Positions 14,268 through 22,689 of a stretch of DNA of 64,000 nucleotides are shown piece by piece. A program made the translations under genes and the position numbers. The notes below the pieces were generated by a model. The model searched no databases. It had not been told where the DNA came from and saw nothing but the letters and a program-made list of their open reading frames with translations. This stretch comes from Aliidongia dinghuensis (GTDB lineage Bacteria; Pseudomonadota; Alphaproteobacteria; ATCC43930; CGMCC-115725). The stretch is taken from contig NZ_BMJQ01000018.1 in the NCBI RefSeq assembly GCF_014643535.1, positions 62,001 to 126,000 on the forward strand, in the 5' to 3' direction. How positions within the stretch are numbered: the first letter of the stretch is position 1; each line of letters opens with the position of its first letter.

Positions 14268-15716
14268 CTACCCCAGGATCCGGGCGACATGCTGGAACCA
14301 GGCGACCAGCATGGGCGGCAGATAGAGGCCGGCCGCGAGCACGAGCGCCAGATGCCCGACCATCGGCAGATGGGATGCCTTGACCGGCGCCGTGCCGCCG
14401 GCGGCCGGCCCGAAAGCGAGCCCCTGCAGGCGCAGGAGCAGGGCGCCGAGGGCGATCAGCAGCCCGAGAACCAGGGGCAAGGCCAGGAGCGGCGCCCGGG
14501 CGAAGGTCGAGCTCACCACCAGGAACTCGCTGGTGAAGATGCCGAGCGGCGGCATGCCGGCGATGGCGACCACGCCCAGGACCAGGCCCCAGCCGAGGAA
14601 GGGGTGGCTTTCGGTGAGGCCCCGGATCTCGGAAAGCTTCTGGGTGCCCTTCACCTGCGCCACATGGCCGACCGCGAAGAAGATCGCCGATTTGGTGAGG
14701 CTGTGCATGGTCATGTGCAGCAGGCCGGCGAAATTGGCCAGCGGCCCGCCCATGCCAAAGGCGAAGGTGATGATGCCCATATGCTCGATCGAGGAATAGG
14801 CAAAGAGGCGCTTGATGTCGCGCCGCCGATAGAGCATGAGCCCGGCGAACAGGAGCGAAGCGAGGCCCATGGTCACCATCAGCGGGCCGGGTGCGATCGC
14901 GGCGCTGTTGGCCGCCAGCAACATCTTGAAGCGCAGGACCGCATAGAGCGCCACGTTGAGCAGGAGGCCGGAGAGCACGGCCGAGATCGGCGTCGGGCCT
15001 TCCGCATGGGCATCGGGCAGCCAGGCATGAAGCGGCGCCAGCCCGACCTTGGTGCCGTAGCCCAAGAGCAGGAACACGAAAGCGACATTGAGCAGCGCCG
15101 GGTCGAATTCGCCGACCCGTCGGATCAGCACGGTCCAGACCATGCCGTCCAGCCCTTCGCCGACAACCGGCTGGGCCGCCATATAGACCAGAATCGTGCC
15201 GAAGAGGGCGAAGGCGATGCCCACGCTGCCCAGGATGAAATATTTCCAGGCCGCCTCGATCGCCTCGTGAGTCCGGTAGATGCCGACCATCAGCACCGTG
15301 GTCAGCGTCGCGATCTCCACCGCCACCCACATGAGGCCGATATTGTTGGCGAGCAGCGCCAGGTTCATGGCGAACAGCAGCGCCTGGTACATGGCGTGAT
15401 AGAAGCGCAGATGCGCGGGCGTCAGGCGCCCGGTCGCCACCTCGTGGCCGATATAGCTGGCGCTGAACAGGCTGGTGGTGAAGCCGACGAAGGTGTTGAG
15501 CACCACGAAGACGATATTGAGATCGTCGACCAGCAGGAAGGGCTGCGGCTCCATCCGGGCGCCGAACAAGGAGAGCGCCGCGAGGAAGCTGAGGAGGGCC
15601 GCCGCCACATTGAGCCGCGCCGAGAGTCGATAGGCGGGGATGAGCGCCAGAATTCCGGCCGACAGCGCTGGGATGGCAAGAAGGGCCGCGACCGCTTGCG
15701 TGGCCGGCAGGATCAT
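14268..15716 (-). CDS. HyfF-like proton-translocating membrane subunit
   Basis: 482-residue antiporter-type (NuoM/NuoN/MrpD-like) subunit with about 13-14 predicted membrane helices. Key ion-path features are present: WVAVEIATLTTVLMVG with the conserved glutamate, GYGTKVGLAPLHAWLPDAHA with the helix-7 lysine and histidines, then RLFAYSSIEHMGII. It is closest in order and length to HyfF. The start ATG overlaps the stop of the HyfE-like gene (ATGA). An upstream in-frame stretch exists but lies inside the HyfE/HyfC-like genes in another frame and is not used. Confidence 0.9.
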   Translation of the reverse strand: MILPATQAVAALLAIPALSAGILALIPAYRLSARLNVAAALLSFLAALSLFGARMEPQPFLLVDDLNIVFVVLNTFVGFTTSLFSASYIGHEVATGRLTPAHLRFYHAMYQALLFAMNLALLANNIGLMWVAVEIATLTTVLMVGIYRTHEAIEAAWKYFILGSVGIAFALFGTILVYMAAQPVVGEGLDGMVWTVLIRRVGEFDPALLNVAFVFLLLGYGTKVGLAPLHAWLPDAHAEGPTPISAVLSGLLLNVALYAVLRFKMLLAANSAAIAPGPLMVTMGLASLLFAGLMLYRRRDIKRLFAYSSIEHMGIITFAFGMGGPLANFAGLLHMTMHSLTKSAIFFAVGHVAQVKGTQKLSEIRGLTESHPFLGWGLVLGVVAIAGMPPLGIFTSEFLVVSSTFARAPLLALPLVLGLLIALGALLLRLQGLAFGPAAGGTAPVKASHLPMVGHLALVLAAGLYLPPMLVAWFQHVARILG

Positions 15717-16375
15717 CGCTGCTCTCCCCGGAACCGGTCGAGCGCATGGATGTCGACGGTGTCGAACCGCTCGCGGATGCGGAACAGGAAGACCCCGATC
15801 ACGATGAGCGCGATCAGGACCGAGAAGGCGACGCTGATCTCGACCACCAGCGGCATGCCCTTGGCGCCGGCCGCGGCCAGGATGAGACCGTTCTCCAGAG
15901 ACATGAAGCCGATCACCTGGCTCACCGCATTGCGCCTGGTCACCATCATGAGCAGCCCCAGCAGCAGGACCGAGAGCGCAAAGGCCAGGTCCTCCCGCGC
16001 CAGCGGGTCGGCGCCGGCAGTCACACGGAGCATGACCACCATGGAGAGGCCGACCAGCCCGATGCCGGCCAGCATGGTCGGGCCGATGCCGACCACGGTC
16101 TCCACCTCGCGGTGGATGCCCAGGCGCTGGACGATGCGGTAGAGCGCGTAGGGGATCAGGATCGCCTTGAAGACAAGGGCGATCGCGGCGGTCACGTAGA
16201 GATGGGGCGCCGACTGGATATAGGCCTGCCAGGCGACCGAGAGCGCCAGGATGAAGGCATGCAACCCATAGACATTGAGCAACGCATTGAGCCGGTCCTG
16301 GTAGAGCAGCACGAAGCTCATCAGCACGAGTCCGCCGGCCAGGAGATGGGCGAGGTCGAAGACGATGCCGCTCAT
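15713..16375 (-). CDS. HyfE-like membrane subunit (NuoK/MrpC-related)
   Basis: 220-residue hydrophobic protein with about six to seven helices, matching HyfE, a subunit found in formate hydrogenlyase-2 and related complexes. It contains VFKAILIPYALYRIVQRLG in the first half and a NuoK-like pair of helices with SQVIGFMSLENGLILAA, where the conserved intramembrane glutamate sits, in the second half. The start overlaps the HyfC-like stop by one base (TGATG) and its own stop overlaps the HyfF-like start. Such packing supports one polycistronic message. Confidence 0.88.
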   Translation of the reverse strand: MSGIVFDLAHLLAGGLVLMSFVLLYQDRLNALLNVYGLHAFILALSVAWQAYIQSAPHLYVTAAIALVFKAILIPYALYRIVQRLGIHREVETVVGIGPTMLAGIGLVGLSMVVMLRVTAGADPLAREDLAFALSVLLLGLLMMVTRRNAVSQVIGFMSLENGLILAAAGAKGMPLVVEISVAFSVLIALIVIGVFLFRIRERFDTVDIHALDRFRGEQR

Positions 16376-17331
16376 CACATCCCCGCCGAGACGAAGCGCA
16401 GGAGCGTGGCAAGCAATCCCAACATGAGCGCCGCCCCCAGGAAATCGGGCACCCGGAAGATGCGCATCTTGGCAATGCTGGTTTCGAAGAACGCGAGCAG
16501 GAAGCCGCCCAGCGCCAGCTTGCCGAGATAGGCGCCGAATCCCACCAGGTGCGGCACCAGTCCTGCGCCGGGAGCAGCCAGGCCCCAGGGCACGAAAACG
16601 CAGGCAATGAGCGAGATGTGGAGCAGCAGCTTCAGATGCCGGGCCAGCTCGACCAGTGCCAGGTGCCGCCCGGAATATTCCAGCACCATGGCCTCGTGGA
16701 TCATGGTGAGCTCCAGGTGGGTCGCCGGATTGTCGACCGGAATCCGGCCATTCTCGGCGAGCGCCACCAAGACCAGCGCCACGAGCGCGAGGCCCAGCGA
16801 GACGCGCACGCCGACGCCGGACGAGAGCATGAGGTCGGCCATGGTCGAGAGCTGGGTCGTGCCGGCGATGAGCGCCAACGTGAAGATCATCATCAGCATG
16901 GCCGGCTCGGCCAGAGTCGCTACCATCATCTCGCGGCTGGCGCCCAGCCCGCCGAAGGAGGTCCCCACATCGAGGCCGGCCAAGGCCAGAAAGAAGCGGG
17001 CGCTGCCGAGAAGTGCCGCGATGGCGATGAGGTCGGCGGTCCAGCTGAACATGAGGCCGGTACCGAAGGTCGGCACCAGGGCGGCTGCGACCCAGGTGGC
17101 GGCGAACATGAGATAGGGCGCCGTGCGGAACAGCCACGAGGCGTTCTGGGCCAGCACCACCTCCTTGCGCAGGAGGCGGAGCAGGTCGCGGTAGGGCTGG
17201 ATCAGCGACGGGCCGCGCCGGCGCAGCAGCCGCGCCTTGACCTTGCGGACAAAGCCCACGAGCAGCGGCGACAGCAGCAGGACCACCAGCATCTGCGTGC
17301 CCTGGACCAGGAAGTCGAGGATCACTGCCAT
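16375..17331 (-). CDS. HyfC/HycD-like membrane subunit (NuoH-related)
   Basis: 318-residue protein with about eight helices, related to NuoH, which anchors the peripheral arm and joins it to the ion pumps. The group 4 signature is clear: RRRGPSLIQPYRDLLRLLRKE near the N-terminus, and ENGRIPVDNPATHLELTMIHEAM split over the conserved loop, with the acidic residues that contact the 49-kDa-like subunit. It overlaps the end of the HyfB-like gene by ten bases. This subunit looks fully conserved, unlike the large peripheral subunit. Confidence 0.9.
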   Translation of the reverse strand: MAVILDFLVQGTQMLVVLLLSPLLVGFVRKVKARLLRRRGPSLIQPYRDLLRLLRKEVVLAQNASWLFRTAPYLMFAATWVAAALVPTFGTGLMFSWTADLIAIAALLGSARFFLALAGLDVGTSFGGLGASREMMVATLAEPAMLMMIFTLALIAGTTQLSTMADLMLSSGVGVRVSLGLALVALVLVALAENGRIPVDNPATHLELTMIHEAMVLEYSGRHLALVELARHLKLLLHISLIACVFVPWGLAAPGAGLVPHLVGFGAYLGKLALGGFLLAFFETSIAKMRIFRVPDFLGAALMLGLLATLLRFVSAGM

Positions 17332-19367
17332 AGCGCCAGCACCAGGAGCAGCGCCACCAGCGCCAGGAAGACCAGGCCCAGATAGCGCCGGATGGTCAGG
17401 AATTGCAGGCGGTTCATGCGGGCCGCCAGCTGGTCCACGACTCCGGCGACGGGCTCATAGATCCGTTCCCAGACCGGGTCATGGACGACCCTGTCCAGCC
17501 GGGCCGGCGCCAGCTCGCCCGGCGGCGGCATGCGGACCTGTTCCCGGGCGCCGAACAGGCTGCCGGCGAAGACCCGAGCGATCGGCTGGCTGAAGCCGCC
17601 GGCGCTGTACTGGGTCGCCGGATCGGCATTGGGAAAGCCGCAATCCCAGGCCGGGCCCCGGCGGATCGCCCGCGAGGCCAGGCGATGGACCGCAAAGGCG
17701 GTCAGCATGGCGGAGGCCGCGATGAAGAGCAGCACCAGCAGGCCGTTGTAGGAACTGCGGCTCTCGGCAATGGGAATGAGCGACAGCCAGGGGGCGGCGG
17801 CCTGGTTCGGCATCGCTCGTCCGACAAGCCCGGCAACGACCGGCGACAGATGGTCGACCACGAGGCCGGGCAGGATGCCGGCGAGGAGGCAAAGGAGGGC
17901 GAGAAGCGCCATGGCGGCGAGCGACCAGCGGTCGGTCTCGCGCGCCGTCTCGGCAGCAAGCCCGCGCGGACGCCCCAGGAAGGCCAGGCCGAACAGCCGG
18001 ACGAAACAGGCGGCGGCGAGGGCTGCGGAAAGGGCCAGCAGGGCGCCCGCCGCCGGAACCAGCAGCTTTGCCCCCCATTCCGGCATTTGCGGGCTGAGCA
18101 GCACCGACTGGAACAGCAGCCATTCGGACGCGAAGCCGTTGAGCGGCGGCAGGGCCGAGATCGCCATAGCGCCGGTGAGGAACAGAAGCGCCGTCGCCTT
18201 CATGCGGTGGATGAGCCCGCCCAGCCGGTCGAGGCCCCGTTCACCGGTCGCTCCCAGCACGGCGCCGGCGCCGAGGAACAAAAGGTTCTTGAACAGGCTG
18301 TGGTTGAAGGCGTGGAACAGGGCGGCGGTGAGCGCCAGCGCTGCGGCGGCCGGCAGCCCGTTGGCCGAGAAGCAGAGGGCCAGCCCCAGGCCGACAAAGA
18401 CGATCCCGATATTTTCGATGGTCGAATAGGCGAGGATCCGCTTCACATCCTCCTGCATCAGGGCATAGAGCACACCCAGGACGGCAGTGACGCTGCCGAG
18501 CGCCACGATCGGCAGGCCCCACCACCAGATGGGCGGGCCCAGAAGGTCGAAGGCAATGCGGATGAAACCGTAGATCGCGACCTTGGTCATGATGCCGCTC
18601 ATGAGGGCGGAGACATGGCTGGGGGCGGCCGGGTGGGCGAGCGGCAGCCAGACATGGAGCGGCACCAGCCCCGCCTTGGAGCCGGCGCCGAGCAGGGCAA
18701 GCCCGAGCACGAGGGCGGCCAGCGGCGGCGTTGGATGGGCAGTACGGATGGCGGCAAAACTATAGGCGCCGTCCGGCCCGGCCAGAAGGCCGAAGGCCAG
18801 CAGCAGGCAGAGCGTGCCGAAACTGGCCATCAGGAGATAGACATAGCCTGCCGTGGCAGTGCCCGCCTCGCGATGGTGCGCCAGAACGAGCGCCCAGGAG
18901 GTAAGCGACATGAATTCCCAGCTGGCCAGGAAGCTGAAAGCGTCATCCGCCAGGATCACAAGGTTCATGGCAGCAAGGAAAGCAGGGAAGAAGGGCAGCA
19001 CGCGGCCGGGTGCCGCCTCGTGACGCCCGTATCCCACCGAATAGAGGCAGGCGACGGCGGCGCCGAGATCGACGATCACCAGGAACAGGGCGGATAGCGC
19101 ATCGAGCCGGAAGCTGGCACCGGTCCAGGGCAGGCCGATCGGCAGGCGCAGCGTACTGACGGTTCCAGGGCCCGAGACCAGAGGGCCCGAGACCAGATGG
19201 CCCGAGACCAGATGGCCGAGCGCTGCGGCGGCCGCGCCGACCGTGACGAGGCCGGCGATGCCATAGACGGCGGCGCCTGCGGTCGTCCCCCGACGGGCGG
19301 CCCATATGCCGGCGGGAGCAAGCGCCAAGAGCCCCAGGGCGCATTCGAGAAAGAAGTCGACTGGCAT
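17322..19367 (-). CDS. HyfB-like proton-translocating membrane subunit (NuoL-related)
   Basis: 681-residue protein with about 16 hydrophobic helices, the size of HyfB/HycC. Ion-path residues are present: ASWEFMSLTSWALVLAHH with the conserved glutamate, GAGSKAGLVPLHVWLPLAHP with the helix lysine, and ILAYSTIENIGIV. The C-terminal third carries the extra helices and soluble segment of HyfB proteins, ending in a helix at VFLALVALLLVLALW. It is the first structural gene of the operon, 43 bases after a small XRE regulator. With the HyfF-like protein it provides two antiporter-type modules. Confidence 0.9.
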   Translation of the reverse strand: MPVDFFLECALGLLALAPAGIWAARRGTTAGAAVYGIAGLVTVGAAAAALGHLVSGHLVSGPLVSGPGTVSTLRLPIGLPWTGASFRLDALSALFLVIVDLGAAVACLYSVGYGRHEAAPGRVLPFFPAFLAAMNLVILADDAFSFLASWEFMSLTSWALVLAHHREAGTATAGYVYLLMASFGTLCLLLAFGLLAGPDGAYSFAAIRTAHPTPPLAALVLGLALLGAGSKAGLVPLHVWLPLAHPAAPSHVSALMSGIMTKVAIYGFIRIAFDLLGPPIWWWGLPIVALGSVTAVLGVLYALMQEDVKRILAYSTIENIGIVFVGLGLALCFSANGLPAAAALALTAALFHAFNHSLFKNLLFLGAGAVLGATGERGLDRLGGLIHRMKATALLFLTGAMAISALPPLNGFASEWLLFQSVLLSPQMPEWGAKLLVPAAGALLALSAALAAACFVRLFGLAFLGRPRGLAAETARETDRWSLAAMALLALLCLLAGILPGLVVDHLSPVVAGLVGRAMPNQAAAPWLSLIPIAESRSSYNGLLVLLFIAASAMLTAFAVHRLASRAIRRGPAWDCGFPNADPATQYSAGGFSQPIARVFAGSLFGAREQVRMPPPGELAPARLDRVVHDPVWERIYEPVAGVVDQLAARMNRLQFLTIRRYLGLVFLALVALLLVLALWQ

Positions 19368-19410
19368 CCTCTTCTTCTACCCGCCGCCAGGCATCGCTTT
19401 TCGCCCGGCC

Positions 19411-19656
19411 CTATCCTTTCAGCCGCACGCCGCGTCCGCCGCTCTGGCTGACGGCGCCTTCGCCGATCAGTTCGATGCCGGCCGCATCCAGCGCCGCCAC
19501 CAGCTTCATCAGCGAATCCACATTGCCGCGCACGACGCCCTCGCTCGCCTCCATCCGTTGGACGGTCGGCAACGACAAGCCCGACAGTTCGGCGAGCTTG
19601 CGCTGGTCGATCGAGAGAAGCGCCCGCGCGGCGCGCATTTGAGCGGCAGTTATCAT
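19411..19656 (-). CDS. Small XRE-family HTH protein in front of the hyf-like operon
   Basis: 81-residue protein with a Cro/CI-type helix-turn-helix: MRAARALLSIDQRKLAELSG then LSLPTVQRMEASEG, where the second helix is the recognition helix. The C-terminal half (VDSLMKLVAALDAAGIELIG) resembles other short XRE proteins of Alphaproteobacteria. It is 43 bases upstream of the HyfB-like gene in the same direction, so it may be the first cistron and a local regulator. A 13-bp palindrome overlaps its start codon, which would suit autorepression (inference). Confidence 0.82.
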   Translation of the reverse strand: MITAAQMRAARALLSIDQRKLAELSGLSLPTVQRMEASEGVVRGNVDSLMKLVAALDAAGIELIGEGAVSQSGGRGVRLKG

Positions 19657-19667
19657 GTTAAAAACAT
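19655..19667. promoter_or_regulatory. Palindrome at the XRE gene start (candidate operator)
   Basis: ATGTTAAAAACAT is a near-perfect palindrome covering the start codon of the XRE gene. AT-rich short palindromes are typical XRE operators; binding here is unproven. Confidence 0.35.
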
Positions 19668-20163
19668 CACTTGTAAGATTTTATATCGCTCTATTGAGGT
19701 GGTGACCAGGAATTCTTGGGGCTGGGATGGGAGGTAATCTGCTTGCTTATATGCACCAGAGAGCCGCAGGAATCCCCCTGCTCTTGCATCCCGCCACCGC
19801 CGCCGAGACGCCCCGCGACCGGTTGAGCTTGGAATGGGCACTCGATCACGTGCCGCTCCATCGGGTCGCGCTCCCGTAGCAGGCTGCCCGCTGCGTCGAT
19901 ACGGGCTCGAAATGACAATCGGTCATCAACCTACCGAAATTGCCGCGCGCCGCGGTTCCCGCCGTTGTCCGTCAAACGGACGAGACTGTTGAAAAACCCC
20001 GGTTGCCGGCGCCTCTCGGGCGTGCCTCCCTAGGCTATAAAACGAACCCGCGGCGCGGGAGGGCGCGCGGCATGAGGCCGTAGCAGATGAATGGCGCCTG
20101 GGTTGAGCGGCCCCGGGCGAGCGCTGAGCATTCCGGCTCCTTTCCATCAGGGGGAGCCGCGCC
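19668..20163. other. Non-coding stretch between hyf-like regulator and integrase remnant
   Basis: About 500 bases without a convincing gene. The last 60 bases before 20164, ending with TCAGGGGGAGCCGCGCC, resemble the leader of integrase genes and include a ribosome-binding GGGGGAG. The remainder shows short open frames of low plausibility. It looks like the scar of a lost mobile element. Confidence 0.4.
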
Positions 20164-20265
20164 ATGAACCAGCCGCTTTCCATGCCTGCGCGCCGCGATC
20201 TTCGCCAGCGGATGATCGAAGACATGAGCGTTCGAGGGTTTCGGGCGAAGACGCAGCACAACTAG
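20164..20265 (+). pseudogene. N-terminal fragment of a tyrosine recombinase/integrase
   Basis: The frame encodes 33 residues starting MNQPLSMPARRDLRQRMIED, continuing MSVRGFRAKTQHN and then a stop. RQRMIEDMxVRxFxxxTQxxY is the start of the SAM-like core-binding domain of XerC-like integrases that travel with IS91-type elements; the next expected residue would be the tyrosine of TQxxY, where a TAG stands. Nothing recognisable of the catalytic domain follows before the dioxygenase gene. A good ribosome-binding sequence is retained. This is a broken remnant. Confidence 0.7.
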
Positions 20266-20391
20266 GCGTCGGTGATCTCGATCGCTGGAAAGGTGCGGCT
20301 CAGTTGCGGGATGGTCTTGCGGTCTCGCTCCGCACCGGCGAGATCCGCGGCGTCCCGCCGGCGCTCCTCACCAGTCAGCATGGGGCTTGCC

Positions 20392-21285
20392 CTACTTGAT
20401 AGGCGGCCGCGGTAGCCTGGCGACGCCCGGCTCCAGAGTGAAGACGTAGTCGAGGCTGTACCAGGGCGCCCCCACGTCTGGTTCGGTCGGATGCGGCTCG
20501 TCGTGACGCTCGAACCGTCCTACGAGGGCGCGCGTGACGCCGAACTGGGTGTCGCTCTCGAGGTTGGGATCGTCGTCGACATAGACCTGCGACGTCAGGA
20601 CCTTGAACCCCTCCTTGAAGACGAGGGCGTGGACATGCGCTGGCCGGTAGGGATGGCGATCCTGCGCCTTCAGAAGCCGACCGACGACGCCGCCGGTCGG
20701 GATCGGATAGCCGGCGGGCTTGATCGAGCGAAACCAGAAGCGACCGTCGGGATCGGTCACAAACTTCCCACGCAGGTTCATGTCGGCCTGGGCCGGGTCC
20801 TGGTTTTCATAGAGACCGACAGGCGAGGCGTGCCAGATATCGACTTCGGCGCCTTCGACCGGGCGACCGGATTGATCCTTGACCGTCATCGACGCGAAGA
20901 GCACGGGCCCGGGCGTCGCCGATCGGACGATCGAGCCACCGTTCTCGACCCGTGGCGAATTCAGCCGCCAAAACGGGCCAAGCAGCGACTGCGAGGTCTC
21001 GGTCGTACCGTTGTCGCCGTTATTGAGCAGGCAGACGAGCGATGAAACGCCGAACGAGCCCGCCATCAACACCATCTCGTTGTGGGTGTCGGTGGTGAGC
21101 TTGCCCATCTCGTTCAAGATCGCTGTCGCTTCCCTGAATTCTTCCTCGGTCAGCCCGGTCTCCCGCACGAACGCGTGCAGGTGGGTGACCAACACCGACA
21201 TGATCTCGCGCAGCCGCGGGCTCCGGGTCCTCGCCATGACGGCAAGCACCGCACCGGTGAGCTGGTCCTGGGATTGGATGATCAT
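20392..21285 (-). CDS. Intradiol ring-cleavage dioxygenase (hydroxyquinol 1,2-dioxygenase-like)
   Basis: 297-residue non-haem Fe(III) enzyme of the catechol/hydroxyquinol 1,2-dioxygenase family. An N-terminal helical dimerisation domain (residues about 10-110) precedes the beta-sandwich. Iron ligands are visible: Tyr in WHASPVGLYENQ, Tyr in SIKPAGYPIPTGG, and two His in HPYRPAHVHALVF. The segment TTETSQSLLGPFWR is typical of hydroxyquinol-type members. It would cleave a catechol or trihydroxybenzene to a muconate or maleylacetate. It is the last gene of a leftward group starting around 25.7 kb, just behind type II dehydroquinase. Exact substrate is not decided by sequence. Confidence 0.88.
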   Translation of the reverse strand: MIIQSQDQLTGAVLAVMARTRSPRLREIMSVLVTHLHAFVRETGLTEEEFREATAILNEMGKLTTDTHNEMVLMAGSFGVSSLVCLLNNGDNGTTETSQSLLGPFWRLNSPRVENGGSIVRSATPGPVLFASMTVKDQSGRPVEGAEVDIWHASPVGLYENQDPAQADMNLRGKFVTDPDGRFWFRSIKPAGYPIPTGGVVGRLLKAQDRHPYRPAHVHALVFKEGFKVLTSQVYVDDDPNLESDTQFGVTRALVGRFERHDEPHPTEPDVGAPWYSLDYVFTLEPGVARLPRPPIK

Positions 21286-21322
21286 TGTGAGCCTCCCAAC
21301 GCTAGGCGCCCTCAGCGATTCG

Positions 21323-21781
21323 TTACTTCTTTGGTCCAGACGCGCTTGCGAGCAGGGTCGCGAGCCGACGAAGACCGAACTGATAACCCTCGGTACCCAG
21401 GCCTGCGATCACGCCATCGGCGCGCAACGACACGAACGACCGGTGCCGAAATTCCTCGCGCTTGTGCACATTCGAGATGTGGACCTCGATCACCAGCCCC
21501 TCGAAGGTATTGAGCGCATCGAGGATTGCCACCGAGGTATGGGTGAAGGCGGCTGGGTTGATGACGATGGCCTTGGCACTCTCGCGGGCCTCATGCACCC
21601 AATCGATGATCTCATATTCGCGATTCGATTGAAGGAACCGAAGTTCGAGGCCGAGCTCCGTCGCGAGCGCGCGGCAGTCGCGCTCGACGTCGGCCAGCGT
21701 TTCGTGCCCGTAGATCTCGGGTTGCCGCTTGCCCAGGAGGTTCAGATTGGGGCCGTTGAGAAGATAAACGACGGGACGCAT
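21323..21781 (-). CDS. aroQ: Type II 3-dehydroquinate dehydratase
   Basis: 152-residue cytoplasmic enzyme that dehydrates 3-dehydroquinate to 3-dehydroshikimate. Motifs: LLNGPNLNLLGKRQPEIYG with the catalytic tyrosine, FLQSNREYEIIDWV, INPAAFTHTSVAILDAL with the catalytic histidine, and EVHISNVHKREEFRHRS. The QSNR variation (often QSNHEG or QSNSEG) hints at a catabolic, quinate-type version. It is grouped with a dioxygenase and a shikimate/quinate dehydrogenase rather than with biosynthetic genes, so a role in quinate or shikimate breakdown is likely (inference). Confidence 0.93.
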   Translation of the reverse strand: MRPVVYLLNGPNLNLLGKRQPEIYGHETLADVERDCRALATELGLELRFLQSNREYEIIDWVHEARESAKAIVINPAAFTHTSVAILDALNTFEGLVIEVHISNVHKREEFRHRSFVSLRADGVIAGLGTEGYQFGLRRLATLLASASGPKK

Positions 21782-21864
21782 TCCTGCCTCGGTCTCGGTG
21801 TTGAAACATCGTGAGATGACGGTGCGGTGTCAGACGGCGTTCGGAAACCTGGCCGCCGGCTTCA

Positions 21865-22689
21865 TCAAACCAGCGGAATGGTGAGTTCGCCGATCACGCC
21901 GGAGGTCGGCGGGCGGACGCCGCGCCACCAGGCGAAGGCCTCGGCGGCTTGCTCAACCAACATGCCGACGCCATCAGCGAGCCCGGGCACGGCCTCCTGC
22001 TTTGCCGCTCTGAGGAACGGTGTCAGCCCCTTGCCGTAGGCGAGCTCGTACGCCAGCCGGGCACCCCGAAAGGCGGCGCCCGGGATCGGCGGCATCTCGG
22101 CGCGCAGGCTCGCTGACGTGGCGTTCACGACGAGGTCGAAACCACCTCGGTCGGCCAATTCCTCGTAGCTGCACACTGTCACCGGCTCGCCGTCCGTCGC
22201 TTGCTCGGCCAGGGCGACCGCCTTGGCCACCGTTCTGTTGACCAGCGTCAACTCGGCGGGCCGTTCCCGCAGAAAGGGGAGGAAGGCTCCGCGCGCAGCG
22301 CCGCCGGCGCCGAGCAGCAGAACGCGGCGCCCCTTCATCTCGACGCCGAGATTGACCGTGATATCGCGCACCAGCCCGACGCCATCGAAGTTCTGGGCGC
22401 TGACGGTGTCGCCATCGAATTTCAGGCAGTTCGCGGCACCGGCGAGTTTTGCGCTCTCGGAGTGTTCGGTCGCATAGGCAAAGGCGTCGAGCTTGAAGGG
22501 TGCCGTGATATTCAGCCCCTTGGCTCCCGCGGCGCGGAATTCATCGATCCGCCGGGCGAAGCGGCCGATCTCGCCCTCGATCGCCTGGTAGACGATGTCC
22601 TGCCCGGTCATCTCGGCGAACCGGCCGTGGATGAAGGGGGATTTGGAAAATCCGATCGGGTTGCCGATGACGGCATAGAGGTCGCTCAT
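21865..22689 (-). CDS. Shikimate/quinate dehydrogenase
   Basis: 274-residue AroE-family enzyme. The substrate domain shows VIGNPIGFSKSPFIHGRF with the two serines that bind shikimate, ITAPFKLDAF with the catalytic lysine, and QNFDGVG with the catalytic aspartate. The NADP domain has LLGAGGAARGAFLPF and LVNRTVAKA, and DGVGMLVEQAAEAF closes it. The N-T-D to N-F-D change and T-V to T-A change differ from biosynthetic AroE. The start overlaps the CoA-transferase stop (ATGA). Position beside type II dehydroquinase suggests a catabolic role. Confidence 0.9.
   Translation of the reverse strand: MSDLYAVIGNPIGFSKSPFIHGRFAEMTGQDIVYQAIEGEIGRFARRIDEFRAAGAKGLNITAPFKLDAFAYATEHSESAKLAGAANCLKFDGDTVSAQNFDGVGLVRDITVNLGVEMKGRRVLLLGAGGAARGAFLPFLRERPAELTLVNRTVAKAVALAEQATDGEPVTVCSYEELADRGGFDLVVNATSASLRAEMPPIPGAAFRGARLAYELAYGKGLTPFLRAAKQEAVPGLADGVGMLVEQAAEAFAWWRGVRPPTSGVIGELTIPLV

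Noticed and set aside
12804..16142. A 1112-codon rightward open frame opposite the hyf-like genes, and similar ones at 4297-6153 and 17403-19097
   Set aside because: They are antisense to clearly conserved membrane and ribosomal proteins, have low-complexity Arg/Gly/Asp/His-rich compositions typical of GC-rich shadow frames, and show no family motifs.
12276..19367. Calling the operon a formate hydrogenlyase or hydrogenase-4
   Set aside because: The large subunit lacks all four Ni-binding cysteines and there is no ferredoxin-type subunit, formate dehydrogenase or maturation gene in the window.
20091..20399. A 102-codon rightward frame across the integrase remnant
   Set aside because: It is in a different frame from the recognisable integrase start and has no family features.
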